Source: Takakia lepidozioides (Eukaryota; Streptophyta; Takakiopsida; Takakiales; Takakiaceae). Taken from it: a stretch of DNA of 64,000 bases. Shown piece after piece: positions 1-10,225 of this stretch (position 1 is the stretch's first letter; each line of letters begins with the position of its first letter). The stretch lies in the NCBI GenBank assembly GCA_030704615.1, contig CM060731.1:85354756-85418755 (forward strand), in the 5' to 3' direction. The position numbers were made by a program, and so were the translations under genes. Under the pieces are notes generated by a model that saw nothing but the letters and a program-made list of their open reading frames with translations, did no database searches and was not told where the DNA came from.

Positions 1-2901
1 CCGTGTGGGTTCCTCCGAATCATCTCACCACAGCGTGCTCTCGTATCCACCCGAATGGCGCAGCACTTCCCTCGAAATGCCGGCAATGTCCTTGCAATTC
101 TCCACTGTGACTCCGACACTCTTGTCTCCACAATGGGTATGTTGTACTGCGTTACTACAGATGGCTCGTTATGTTCCTCGGGCACGTGCCCTGTGCTCAA
201 AGGAGATGGCGATCTTGAACGTGCAGGACTTGCGGTGCTCGACGAGACCTTCTCGGGCAACATCACGGGACCACGAGGGAACGTGCGAATATTCTTGTCA
301 GCTCGCCATGAATCCTCTTCCCCGCCAGGTGCCTCGTCAAGTCTTCGTCTCACTGGACGGGTATGAACATCTCCTTCCAAATGTTGGCCTCTTCGAAGCA
401 ATGGCGTGTCCCGAAGGCCCTCTTGCAAGGCCGCCGCCCACTTCCGAGGATTCTTCAATCTGGAGGCAGTCCGCATCAGCATTTCATGCCTGTCCAGCCC
501 CAAGCCCCACTGTTTCCCTTTCAAGAACTCGTTGTACCTGCATTGCTGCATAATTGACCTCACAATGTCCTCCGTTGTGGCAGTGAGGATGTCCACCATA
601 TGCGCCGCAGAGGAGGCACGCCAGGAAGAATGCACTGATTCGGCCATGTTTGTCGTGGGCATGTCGGTGTCGGAGTCGAAACACATTTCCTGCACAAGCA
701 CATGTTGAGGTTACAAGCAAGTTACAATGCCCAGAATAATATTCAACGGGACGCGAATTCGTGCAACTCACCTCCCGCATATAGTCGCCGAACTGGAGGA
801 AACGATAATGCCACCATGCTAGCCAACTGACCATTGCTCCCTCGTCTGATTTCCTTACAGCACCTGACGATGTCCACCAAGCCCGTATATATGCAAACTG
901 TGTCTCTGCATCATCCAAGGTGGGAGCGCGCTTCCACGCAAGACACATGGAACGGTGCTCCTCTCTGAAATCTGGCGCCACGAGCCTGGTTGTGTACTGC
1001 GAAAGGCTCTGCAGAAAATGGAACCCACAAGATCTCTCCTTGCCTTCCATGGGAACATTGGGGTCTTGCCCGTACACCCTTCGGATGGCAGCCCAATTTG
1101 CTTGTGCGTTGTCCGCCATGAAACCACGGAAATTGGGAGGGGGCAATCCCGCCTTGGCCATCTGTTCATTTATTCCCTGCCAAAGAAACATCTCCAATTG
1201 TGTGTCCTCTCATTTCATCTCACAAATAGCAATTGTCATTAGCATCCTGCAGTGGGTGTCGTAGACATGTGCACCCATTGTCACCCACTGGTGATTTGTA
1301 ATTCGTTTGATATGGTCGAACATGACCCAACTGTTTGACAAGTCCCCACTCGTCATCCTGTCAACCAGTTCGACGCCGCTGCTAGGTCCACACGTGGACA
1401 TTTTGAATACGAAACAACGATCTGCCTCAGTCCCTTGTCCTGGAAACCTACTTCCATGAATGTAGTCATATCCACATCATCGCTTCACCTCCAGAATGGA
1501 GTGCATATCCGAGCCACGCCCAATTTTCTGTTTGCATGAGACAATGTGGTTTCGGACATTTGGTGAACAGACGTGGGACACCGACTCCAGCAATGCCTCC
1601 ATTTCCTTGTCATCGAGAGGAACTCTATCGGAGCTGTCTTCCAACATAATTCTGGCCAATGCCATCTTATGGGCGGCTTGGAGATGTATCTGTTTGGGTT
1701 TGGCACCCGGTCTCAACTTAACCTCCTCCTGAACGAGCTACTCTGCCTCGGGGGCAGCCTCCCGCGAGTTCCCCCTCGCCAATTTGTGACAATGGGAACC
1801 AACGTGTATGCAAGCTCAGGTGAGGTCAGGGAAACGGTGCAACACATAGAACTGCTTGGCATTACAAACAGACATGCAGTGTGGTGGTTCTTTGCAATGC
1901 GCACACTTAAATGTGGAGTTCGGAACCTTCTCCTGAGCTCGAAATGGTTGATGAGCTGTGCCTGTCCAATCGGTCTTGTTCCTGTGACCTCTGGATTTAA
2001 AGTGGAAGCAAGTTGGGGAGAAACACCGCAACGCGCCCGCACAAACAACGTAGCGCACCCGCACACCATCGAGCATCTTCATGCTGGTGGTTTTGGTGAC
2101 GCATCAAGGATGACCGTCATGTTTTCTATCCATATCTGTCAACATTCCGGACGCCCTCGAGTAGTCCGTCCGAGGAGGGAACTCAAAGAAGATATTACCG
2201 TTGACGTCTGCGGGAAGGCAAGTAACCGATTTAATTGCGAACTTGCTGTAGTCCAGCCCGGCTAGCTCCGAGCGGTGTCTCTCCATGTGAAGCCCTTGCA
2301 GAATTTCAAGAATGGATCGAACTGCGGTGCTCGTGCTGGGAATATGACTCCCTCGTCCACTGACGTCCATTGAGGACTTGCTTGATCTCCAGGACGATCT
2401 CGGAACTTCCATGACCTCGTCGGAGTCGGACAGGTTGTGAACAACCCGGTTCTCGATCGTCTTCATGGATGGGTTCAGCTCTGGATTTACTTCGTTGCGG
2501 ACTTCTCTCTTTGAGGTAACCACTCTCTGATTCGCAGATTGTTTCGTGGAAGGCGCCAGGATAGAAGGTGCATTTGGCGGGCAAATGAAGTCCCCAACAG
2601 CCCTGTATATGACGTTGTCCGATGGTGGAACTCGCCATTCCCTGCCATCGCCGAAATCATCGTGGAGCACAACAATACTCTCGACATCAACGCCGTTTGA
2701 GTCCTTCCTTTCCTCCTCCAAAAAAACCGACCCCGGTTTCAGGTGGTATCGAACGCACAGATATTTCTCCATCACTCGGCAGATGTCCCCTCTGCACGGA
2801 AATGAAGCTCTATGCTCATGAGGAGGGCAGTACACTGTAGCGCTCGGGTTTTCCGCCATGGGAGATGTGCACACAAGACTCCCAGGATGGCGTGCGGGCA
2901 A
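1..2901 (-). pseudogene. MULE-type transposase, left-arm copy, broken
   Basis: Minus-strand copy of the transposase found at 24987-28259. In order: an N-terminal family-specific domain (2901-2104), a Cys/His region resembling a GCM1/WRKY-type zinc finger (CIHVGSHCH near 1800), the DDE catalytic region (1400-770, with FMADNAQANW near 1110) and the start of the C-terminal part. The SWIM finger lies beyond the left edge. Breaks against the other arm: a TGG-to-TGA stop at 2104-2106, CGA-to-TGA at 1816-1818, CAG-to-TAG at 1738-1740 and another stop at 1477-1479. It keeps an intron and about 300 bases of exon that the right arm lost. Family assignment rests on motif pattern, not a search. Confidence 0.85.
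690..771 (-). other. Spliceosomal intron in the left-arm transposase
   Basis: On the minus strand the exon ends ATGCGGGAG, followed by donor GTGAGT. The acceptor is TTGTGCAG, after which the frame continues into a Met-Pro-Thr-Asn-Met-Ala-Glu-Ser segment. Removing these 82 bases joins the two coding parts. The diverged relative at 8668-10225 has an intron at the same protein position (9211-10021), which supports the call. Confidence 0.7.
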
Positions 2902-3099
2902 GCTCCCTGGTAGAAGGGGGATGCAGCGATGGGAAGGAATGCGGTGCCGATTTGTCCGAGCGACAAAGCCTGATCTAAATCCAGGGAGCCAACTATCTCA
3001 AAAATCCACTGTCAGAGTGTTAATGAACCTTGTCTCAGGAATGCGGCCCCTGGTCTTTGCGCAATAACTGCCAACGGTATGCAGTCAGAAAGTGGGGGG

Positions 3100-4835
3100 C
3101 CGTCCGGATGATGTCGGCTGAAGGGGAGAAGCCGGCACCGTGCCGTCACATTACTACCCCCGGATGAAAATTCGGCACCGAATATCCAGCAAGGGCCGCA
3201 CGTATGAAGTCTCCTCGGGCAGAGAGGCCGGAACCTGTCCGACAGAGAACAACCCCCGGATGGAAATTCAACGCCAAATTTCCATTCGGATCCCCCCAAA
3301 GGAAGTCGTGTCGGGGGGTTAGGCCGAAAACTGGCCGACATATAAACCTCCCCGGATGGAAAAACGGCGCCGAATTTCCATCCGAGGCCGTTCGGATGCA
3401 GTCGGCTCGGGGGAAAGGCCGCCACCTGGCCCTCGCATTACAACCCCCCGGACGGAAATTCGGCACCGAATATCCAACAGGGGAAGCCCGGATGAAGTCG
3501 CCTCGGGCGTAGAGGCCGGCGCGTGTTCGCCAGAGAGCATCCCCTGGATGGAGATTCGGTGCCGAATTTCCATTGGGCCCCCCCCAAAGGAAGTCGTGTC
3601 GGGGGGGCAGGCCGAAAACTGGCCGACATTAAAACCTCCCCGGATGGAAAAACGGCGCCGAATTTCCATCCGAGGCCGTTCGGATGCAGTCGGCTCGAGG
3701 GAAAGGCCGCCACTTGGCCCTCACATTACAACCCCCGGACAGAAATTCGGCATCGAATATCCAACAGGGGAAGCCCGGATGAAGTTGCCTCGGGCGTAGA
3801 GGCCGGCGCGTGTTCGCCAGAGAGCATCCCCTGGATGAAGATTCGGCGCCGAATTTCCATCCGGGCCCCCCCAAACGAAGTCCTGTCGGGGGGCAGGCCG
3901 AAAACTGGCCGACATTAAAACCTCCCCGGATGGAAAAACGGCGCCGAATTTCCATCCGAGGCCGTTCGGATGCAGTCGGCTCGAGGGAAAGGCCGCCACT
4001 TGGCCCTCACATTACAACCCCCGGACGGAAATTCGGCACCGAATATCCAACAGGGGAAGCCCGGATGAAGTCGCCTCGGGCGTAGAGGCCGGCGCGTGTT
4101 CGACAGAGAGCATCCCCTGGATGGAGATTCGGCGCTGAATTTCCATCCGGGCCCCCCAAACGAAGTCCTGTCGGGGGGGCAGGCCGAAAACTGGCCGACA
4201 TAAAAACCTCCCCAGATGGGAAAACGGCGCCGAATTTCCATCCGGGGCCATTCGGATGCAGTCAGGGAGGGGGGAGAGGCCGGCACCTGGCCGTCACATT
4301 TCAACCCCCGGACGGAAATTCGGCACCGAATATCCAACAGGGGACGCCCGGACGAAGTCGCCTCGGGCGGAGAGGCCGGCACCTGTCCGACAGAGACCAT
4401 CCCCCGGATGGAAATTCGGCGCCGAATTTCCATCCGGGACCCCTCAAAGGAAGTCCGGTCGGGTGGTGAGTCCCAAAACTGGACGATATAAAAACCTCCC
4501 CAGATGGAAAAACGGCGCCGAATTTCCGTGCGGGGCGGTTCGGATGCAGTCGGGGAGGGGGGAGAGGCCGGCACCTGGCCGTCACATTTCAACCCCCGGA
4601 CGGAAATTCGGCACCGAATATCCAACAGGGGACACCCGGACGAAGTCGCTTCGGGCGTAGAGGCCGGCACCTGTCCGACAGAGACCATCCCCCGGATGGA
4701 AATTCGCCGCCGAATTTCCATCCGGGCCCCCTCAAAGGAAGTCCGGTCGGGTGGTGAGGCCCAAAACTGGACGATATAAAAACCTCCCAGGATGGAAAAA
4801 CGGCGCCGAATTTCCGTCCGAGGCCGTTCGGATTT
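3100..4835. repeat. Tandem array, about 287-bp unit, each with GGCGCC palindromes
   Basis: About six units spaced 285-290 bases apart; the landmark near CCGACATAAAAACCTCCC recurs around 3333, 3623, 3910, 4195, 4483 and 4771. Each unit holds three near-perfect palindromes of 26-30 bases: one around TTCGGCACCGAATATCC, one around AAATTCGGCGCCGAATTT and one with the left half changed to AAAACGGCGCCGAATTT. The open frames running through it on both strands come from the palindromes and lack protein character. It lies directly upstream of the left-arm transposase start. Confidence 0.93.
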
Positions 4836-4979
4836 TCCTCTAGTAGTCAAGGATTCCATGAAAAACGTGTCTAAAAGTGGACTTCAGCCACAAAACTAAC
4901 AGTTTAGTTTGTTTTTCTCCGAAAAACCAAGCGGCCACGCTCAGAATTACCTGCAGGAAGGTAATTCGGCGCTTCGACT

Positions 4980-5800
4980 TACCTGGCGAATGGAAATTCG
5001 GCGCCGAATTTCCATCCATCCGCTCCGAATTACCTACGTGGCGGAAATTTCGCGCGCCGCCCTACCTGGCAGGATGGAAATCCGGCGCCGAATTTCCATC
5101 CATCCGCTCTCCGACCAACCTAGCGGATGAAAATCCGGCGCCGGATTTCCATCCATCCGCTCCGAATTACCTGCGTGGCGGAAATTTCGCGCGCCGCCGT
5201 ACCTGACAGGATGGAAATCCGGCGCCGGATTTCCATCCATCCGGCTCCGAATTACCTGCGTGACGGAAATTTCGCGCGCCGCCCTACTTGGCAGGAAAGA
5301 AATCCGGCGCCGGATTTCCATCCATCCGTCTCCGAATTACCTGCGTGGCGGAAATTTCGCGCGCCGCCGTACCTGGCAGGATGGAAATCCGGCGCCGGAT
5401 TTCCATCCATCCGGCTCCGAATTACCTGCGTGACGGAAATTTCGCGCGCCGCCCCACCTGGCAGGATGGAAATCCGGTGCCGGATTTCCATCCATCCGTC
5501 TCCGAATTACCTGCGTGGCGGAAATTTCGCGCGCCGCCTTTCCTGGCAGGATGGAAATTCGGCGTTGAATTTCCATCCTGCTGCGCTCCGAATTACTTGC
5601 ATGATGAAAATTTTGCGCACCGCCATACCTGGCGGATGGAAATCCGGCGCCGGATTTCCATCCATCCGCGCTCCGAATTACCTGCAGGATGGAAATCCGG
5701 CGCCGGATTTCCATCCATCCGCGCTCCGAATTACCTGCAGGATGGAAATCCGGCGCCGGAATTCTATTCTGCTGCGCTCCGAATTACCTCTACGTTGGAA
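4980..5800. repeat. Tandem array, about 85-bp unit, with GGCGCC palindromes
   Basis: TCCGAATTACCTGCGTGGCG recurs at 5161, 5246, 5331, 5416 and 5501, an 85-base period that drops to about 53 bases near the end. Each unit contains a perfect 30-base palindrome with centre AAATCCGGCGCCGGATTT, and most have a second one, GGAAATTTCGCGCGCC. The unit differs from the 287-bp array beside it, though the core and the flanking GGATGG are shared. About 140 bases of spacer (4836-4980) separate the arrays. Confidence 0.93.
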
Positions 5801-6025
5801 ATTCCGGGCCGAGTTGCGTCATATTTCATCCGACAGGGAGGGCTTCATCCGACATTTAATTGCGTAGTTGGGCATTAAATGTCCACCGCCGTCCGTTTTT
5901 ATTCGGGCTGGCGACACATGGCTTCCTCGATACGTACCCTAAATTTGATGCTAATCTTGGATTAACTTCTATTCGAGGCATGTACCCCAAAAAACTGAGA
6001 TCTTTTTCCATTTTGGCTGGGACTT

Positions 6026-7022
6026 ATGCCGCCTGAAGGGCGTGGCTCTCCTGAGAGAGACCTCACATCCAGACTGCGGCGGAAGTTGAAAGCTTTGTAC
6101 TACGGATGACGGCCAATCTCTCGCATGACCAAACTTAAGCTCCAGCAGGGGATTTCAGTGTCTTGCTCACAACCCGCGCCAACTGAAGCCGAGTACTCTC
6201 AGGCAAGCCACTTCTGCTTTCGCTTTGTTCGCTTTCGCTTTGTTGTTTCGTTTTGTTTTTGCATCTTCATCCTGGCATCGCTGGAAGCGTATGGCTGCAT
6301 CGCAAAAGCAGTAGCTGTTGTGAAGAATGATCAAGGTCTGAGTGGTTAAAAATTAAGGAAATCCATGCTGAGCTGAGAAGATGAAGTGCCTTCAAAACAT
6401 TTCACCCTGTTTTCCCGTCTTATGGAATTCCTGATCATTTGTTCATCGTGTTTCATATTACCGGTTGAGTGAACCTTAGATAGTTTGCAATGCGTGTGCA
6501 AAGCCGACAGCTCTGGAGAAGGCTGCTTGTGCATGTCATTCTTAGGCATTGGTTGGATTTGTTTTCGTTGTTGTTCCATGGCACTCCATACTTCCTAAAC
6601 TTTGTTTTGTTTTCATTGTTGTTCCACGATTGTTGCTATGGTGGTTGCGCTGCTCGTTGCGATGCTGGTTTTGGCACCGATGTTGGTTCTGACGATTTTG
6701 GGAATGACAGAGTGACGACGAGCCCGACACGCTGGTGGTATCATCGACCGCTCCAACTCATCGCATGTTTGAATCGCCCAACTTGGGGCGAGAGGGCAAA
6801 CTTCAACCTTTTGTTGGTGGACAGGAGGACCTGCAGCGAGGGTACGACAGAATAGGCATTGGGGAGGTTGGTGCAGGCGGCATGGCAGGTGAAGGGCGTG
6901 AGGACGTGAGGACAGCAGATCCGGCAATGGAGGTTGTTGATGCACATGCAGTAGGGCCCGCCCACGCAAAGAAGAAGAAGAAAGCTAAGCACATGCAATC
7001 CCCGGCGAGAGAGCCGTCACGG
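6026..7022 (+). pseudogene. 5' end of the MULE accessory gene, left-arm copy, cut at 7022
   Basis: Counterpart of the minus-strand gene start at 21612-23070. A first exon begins at 6026 with a basic stretch (RRKLKALYYG). It contains a TGA at about 6106 where the right arm reads CGA. A second exon starts near 6713, after acceptor GGGAATGACAG, with DDEPDTLVV and then a Gly/Glu-rich and Lys-rich stretch. Homology to the right arm stops at 7022 in mid-exon, so the rest of the gene is missing here. Pyrimidine-rich sequence between the exons fits an intron. No function can be given from this part alone. Confidence 0.65.
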
Positions 7023-7104
7023 CGATTACAAGCATATGAGGTCAAGGAAACAACAGAATTGCTCATACAATAGGCAAATTGAACTGATGGAGGGGTTTTC
7101 AATG

Positions 7105-7575
7105 GAGGTTGGCGCCGACTAAAGGTAAATGGGTCCATGGATACGACGACAATCATGGCATATTATAAGAAAATACGATTCCTCCGCAAGGAGTACATCC
7201 CAATTATCCAATGGCTCTCATGATTGCAGAGGATAATCGGTGCCGACTTCCGTTGGCGGATGCACATATGGAGACTTTGCTTCAATGAAGTCGGTGCCGA
7301 TAATCACCCAATGCGGCCCCATAAGCCACCAACAGTGTGGGTTTATTTCTTACCTCAGTGTAGTCGTTGCCGACTTTCAAAAGAGGAGGCAAATGTGGGC
7401 TCCGAGTAGGACGACCTCATACCCGAGAACCTGCCTTGTTGTCCAACATTTGCAATTCATATCCTAGGGTTTCGTTGAAGTCGTTAACGACTTCAAGTAC
7501 TGCATTTCTTTTGGTATTCCAATCCGGTGCCATCGTACGATTTCTATTTCGAATTGGAAGAAGTCGGTGCCGACC
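7105..7575. repeat. Scattered GTCGGTGCCGAC quasi-palindromes upstream of a transposase
   Basis: At least six short inverted motifs occur about 60-110 bases apart: GTTGGCGCCGACTAA (7108), ATCGGTGCCGACTTC, AAGTCGGTGCCGATAA, TAGTCGTTGCCGACTTT, GAAGTCGTTAACGACTTC and GAAGTCGGTGCCGACC. Sequence between them is not obviously repeated, unlike the arm arrays. They lie just 5' of the diverged transposase fragment at 7998. The rest of 7023-7990 holds no recognisable gene. Confidence 0.8.
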
Positions 7576-7997
7576 ACAGTTTCATTAGAACGCGTCGCGA
7601 GGATGTGAGGGTATATGATAATGAAGAAGTTTTATTCTACGTGTAATGCCTCACATTCTGTTTCTATTCATAAAGTTTATTCTCCTTCCGCAATGGTAAT
7701 GCGATGTGAAACATTTCTATGGTGGCGGGAAAGTGGCCGATAGGGTGTGCCTCGTGTACTTGAAATCCGCGCCAACCGTTGCCACCACAATCGTGAATGG
7801 ATGGAGACGGATGGAAAATAGTATTAAACACTAACGGATGATAGATTTTCATAAATTTTGGACTGTTGATAGTCCGCTGCATAGATTCCATGCATGCTTG
7901 CTGCTGCTCGTAGGACTGGGGTCTCCGTGTCCACATGCTCTGTGCATTTTTCCATTGTACCACACCCGCGCGTGTTCGATAGCACTATGGCGGCGTA

Positions 7998-8666
7998 GTG
8001 AAGCAGGCGATCGTGGATCCCTTCGTGCTGCTGAATTGCCCACCTGGCACGGACGACATCAAGGTCATGGCAGAGGGACAACATGTATTTCTAAAGGACA
8101 AAGTAATTCGGGGCAGATTTGGTATCGACCCATTCTCTTTGGTTGTTGAAGAGGAGGAGATCAGTGCTGGTTCCGGCACAACATACCGCATTTTGGATCC
8201 AATTCGAGATAACGACCACAAATCCTGGGTTTTGCCTTTTACAGGTGAAGTGCGATATAGAGTGTTTGGTGTCCCTGCTACTTTGGATAGGAATTCCACG
8301 ACACATGAACCTGCAATTGTTGCTTCTATTCCTCAGGCCCAACAACCAAAAACGGAAAGCATTGAGCTGTCTAGCGGGGAGTCAGAGGATTGTGTTGTTT
8401 TGAAATCCAGCAGTGGAAGGGTGGAACCCAATTTGGTGAGATATGCCTCACCTCCAAAAAAGGTGCCGCGCCCCGAGTTTGTTGGCAAGAAGGCCACTTA
8501 TGGACACTCGGGTCCCTCCATATTGGATATCCTTAAGCTTCTCCATCTTGATTCCAAATCCCACTTGGGGAAGAGAAACTTTGAAGAAGTACAAGTGAAG
8601 CACGTGAAGTGCTTGCCAAGGATCCTTTGTGTATGCTGTGAGTGGAGAGTAGAGAATGTTCCCTAA
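7998..8666 (+). pseudogene. N-terminal part of a diverged MULE transposase
   Basis: The 222-residue frame is distantly similar, in order, to the N-terminal domain of the arm transposase. It has a CPP..D start, an acidic EEEE segment, a region ending SWVLPFTGEVRYRVFG (arm: EWRVPPSDNVIYRAVG), a Ser/Asp/Glu-rich linker, then SILDILKLLHLDSK and VKHVKCLP (arm: SILEILRGLHMEGH, IKSVTCFP). It stops around 8666, where it meets an oppositely oriented piece. No catalytic residues are included. The first Met is uncertain because an in-frame stop lies just upstream. It is the same superfamily but a different subfamily from the arm element. Confidence 0.7.
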
Positions 8667-8667
8667 C

Positions 8668-10225
8668 GGGATGGGTCTCTAAAACCGGCTTTCTATTCTG
8701 TAGTGGAAGGTCATCCTCCAACGTCTCTAGAGACATCTGAACAGTAGTTGTGGGCACTCTTAGTCCTCCGGCACCTTCACGGCGCCTGGGTGTGGTGCGG
8801 AGGTTCATGTCAGGCCTCCATGAATGAAGGTGTTCCTCGTCTTCTAAGTTGCCTAAAACAATCTTCCGCTTCGTTGTCCGAGTGAGAAGGTTGCCCTCGA
8901 GCCCAGGATTTCTACCATGGAGAGGAGTTCCCTCCACAAAACTTCTTACCGCCTTTGCCATCTTCAGAGGATCAGAAGACCGCGCTGCCGCCCGATGTAA
9001 TAATTGTTGGCGGTCGGGACCAGAACCCTTTGCACCACCCTTTAGATAAATATGGAAGGCCGATGATTGCAAAATAGCCCTTGTCATGTCGTCTTTGTTG
9101 GCTGTGTATAGGTCCACTTTTAAGACACCACTCCCGGCCTGCCAGCTCGCATGCACGGACTCGGACATGTTGACATTTGGCATTGTTGCGTCCTCTTCCA
9201 AATCCAATCCCTGCAGGTAAAATCTCCATCATGAGAACTACATTTGCATGGACAACAAAAAATGCAAGGTCTTAAGGTGAGGTTCATCGAAACGATATCG
9301 AGCCTGAAGTTATCAACACCGAATATAGCCATCGAATGCTTCATGACACATAACCCAATCTTAAAGTCGGTGCAGACTATAAGCTACCCACAACAGTGCC
9401 ATGTCTTACGCTATAGTCGGTGCTGACTATAGAGGGAATGTTCTACTGAAGTGAGCTGCACAGATGGGACGCTATGTTATAGTCGGTGCAGACTATAATC
9501 CACAATAGTGGCATTCCAACCGAGGCCGGCGTTTCGAGGAATAATTTGCTACTTGTTTTGTTATAGTCGGTGCAGACTATAAGTTGTGGACATAAGTGCC
9601 CTATGTTACGGTATCTTCGGTGCAAATTATACAACAAGTGTTCTGCTGCAGTGAAGCTCATGTGATCAGAGAAAATGTGTTAACATAAAGGATCAATGTT
9701 AAAATCTAATGTCATAGTCGGTGCAGACCATAAGGTAAAACAGTGCCGTTGCAACGCTATAGTCGGTGCAGACTACAGTGGAATAAGGTCTCCTCATATG
9801 TGCTCTGCTTCATGTCACCGGAGCGACTATGAAAGCAAGGTTTGGCTCATGTGAGCAGATCTACATCCGCTCACGGATTTTTTTGGAAGTAGAATAAACA
9901 AAGTTCTCGATGGAACCGTAATAGTCGGTACAGACTATGACAGTTTCACTTTTGCTCACGTGAGCATAACCCGAAAAAACTGGGCGTACGAAGATATTGC
10001 ATGCAACAATTGAATGCTTACATTGTAGACATATGCCCTAAGTTGATAGTAACGGTATGTCCACCATGACAGCCAGCTCTCCAACGCGGGAACATCTTCA
10101 TCTTGAGCGGCACCAGAAGACGACCACCAAGCTCGGATGGCCAGAAATGAAACCTCCGCTTCTGCCTTAGTATTTGCTGCTCTCCACTTCGTACAAACAC
10201 TAGAAGCATTGGTGTCATTTACCAC
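8668..10225 (-). pseudogene. Central part of a diverged MULE transposase, with a large intron
   Basis: Minus strand. The first exon (10225-10022) encodes AIRAWWSSSGA and SWLSWWTYRYYQL, matching the end of the arm transposase's catalytic region. After an intron (10021-9211; donor GTAAGC, acceptor CCTGCAG) the second exon encodes NMSESVHASWQAGS and a segment matching the arm's post-DDE region, where an Arg/Ser-rich linker begins. It ends tail-to-tail against 7998-8666. Neither the catalytic Asp of the FMADNAQAN type nor a SWIM finger is present. Probably the remaining middle of the same rearranged element as 7998-8666. Confidence 0.7.
9300..9940. repeat. Intronic array of AGTCGGTGCAGACTATA quasi-palindromes
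   Basis: About nine copies of a 16-20-base imperfect palindrome (ATAGTCGGTGCAGACTAT and variants) lie at irregular 45-90-base spacing inside the intron 9211-10021, for example near 9366, 9414, 9480, 9563, 9715, 9759 and 9921. A second motif, CTCAYGTGAGCA, appears three times near 9660, 9848 and 9957. Spacer sequence is otherwise not repeated. The core differs from the upstream set (7105-7575) only in the right half: GCAGAC instead of GCCGAC. Confidence 0.85.

Larger units (their letters stand above)
1..7022. repeat. Left arm of a large inverted duplication
   Basis: Read in reverse complement, this stretch matches 22112-27552. The first bases of the window pair with about 27552, and similarity ends abruptly at 7022, opposite 22112, just after the shared CCGTCACGG. 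The left arm is about 1.6 kb longer, nearly all of it extra palindrome repeat units. The arm carries a MULE transposase (minus strand), two repeat blocks and the 5' end of an accessory gene (plus strand). The match is still running at position 1, so the true outer end lies outside the window. It could be a giant terminal inverted repeat or a rearranged second insertion. Confidence 0.93.

Noticed and set aside
3012-4859. Many overlapping open frames of 90-310 codons on both strands
   Set aside because: They are produced by the 287-bp palindrome array. Translations on both strands read alike (WKFGAEFPSGG, MEIRRRISI), the mark of a palindromic repeat, not of selected protein.
3100-5800. A CRISPR array
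   Set aside because: Units are palindromic and 85 or 287 bases long with no unique spacers of constant length, in a eukaryotic transposon setting without cas genes.
5034-5867. Open frames of up to 246 codons in the 85-bp array
   Set aside because: Same reason: the period is not codon-conserved and the mirrored translations are repeat artefacts.
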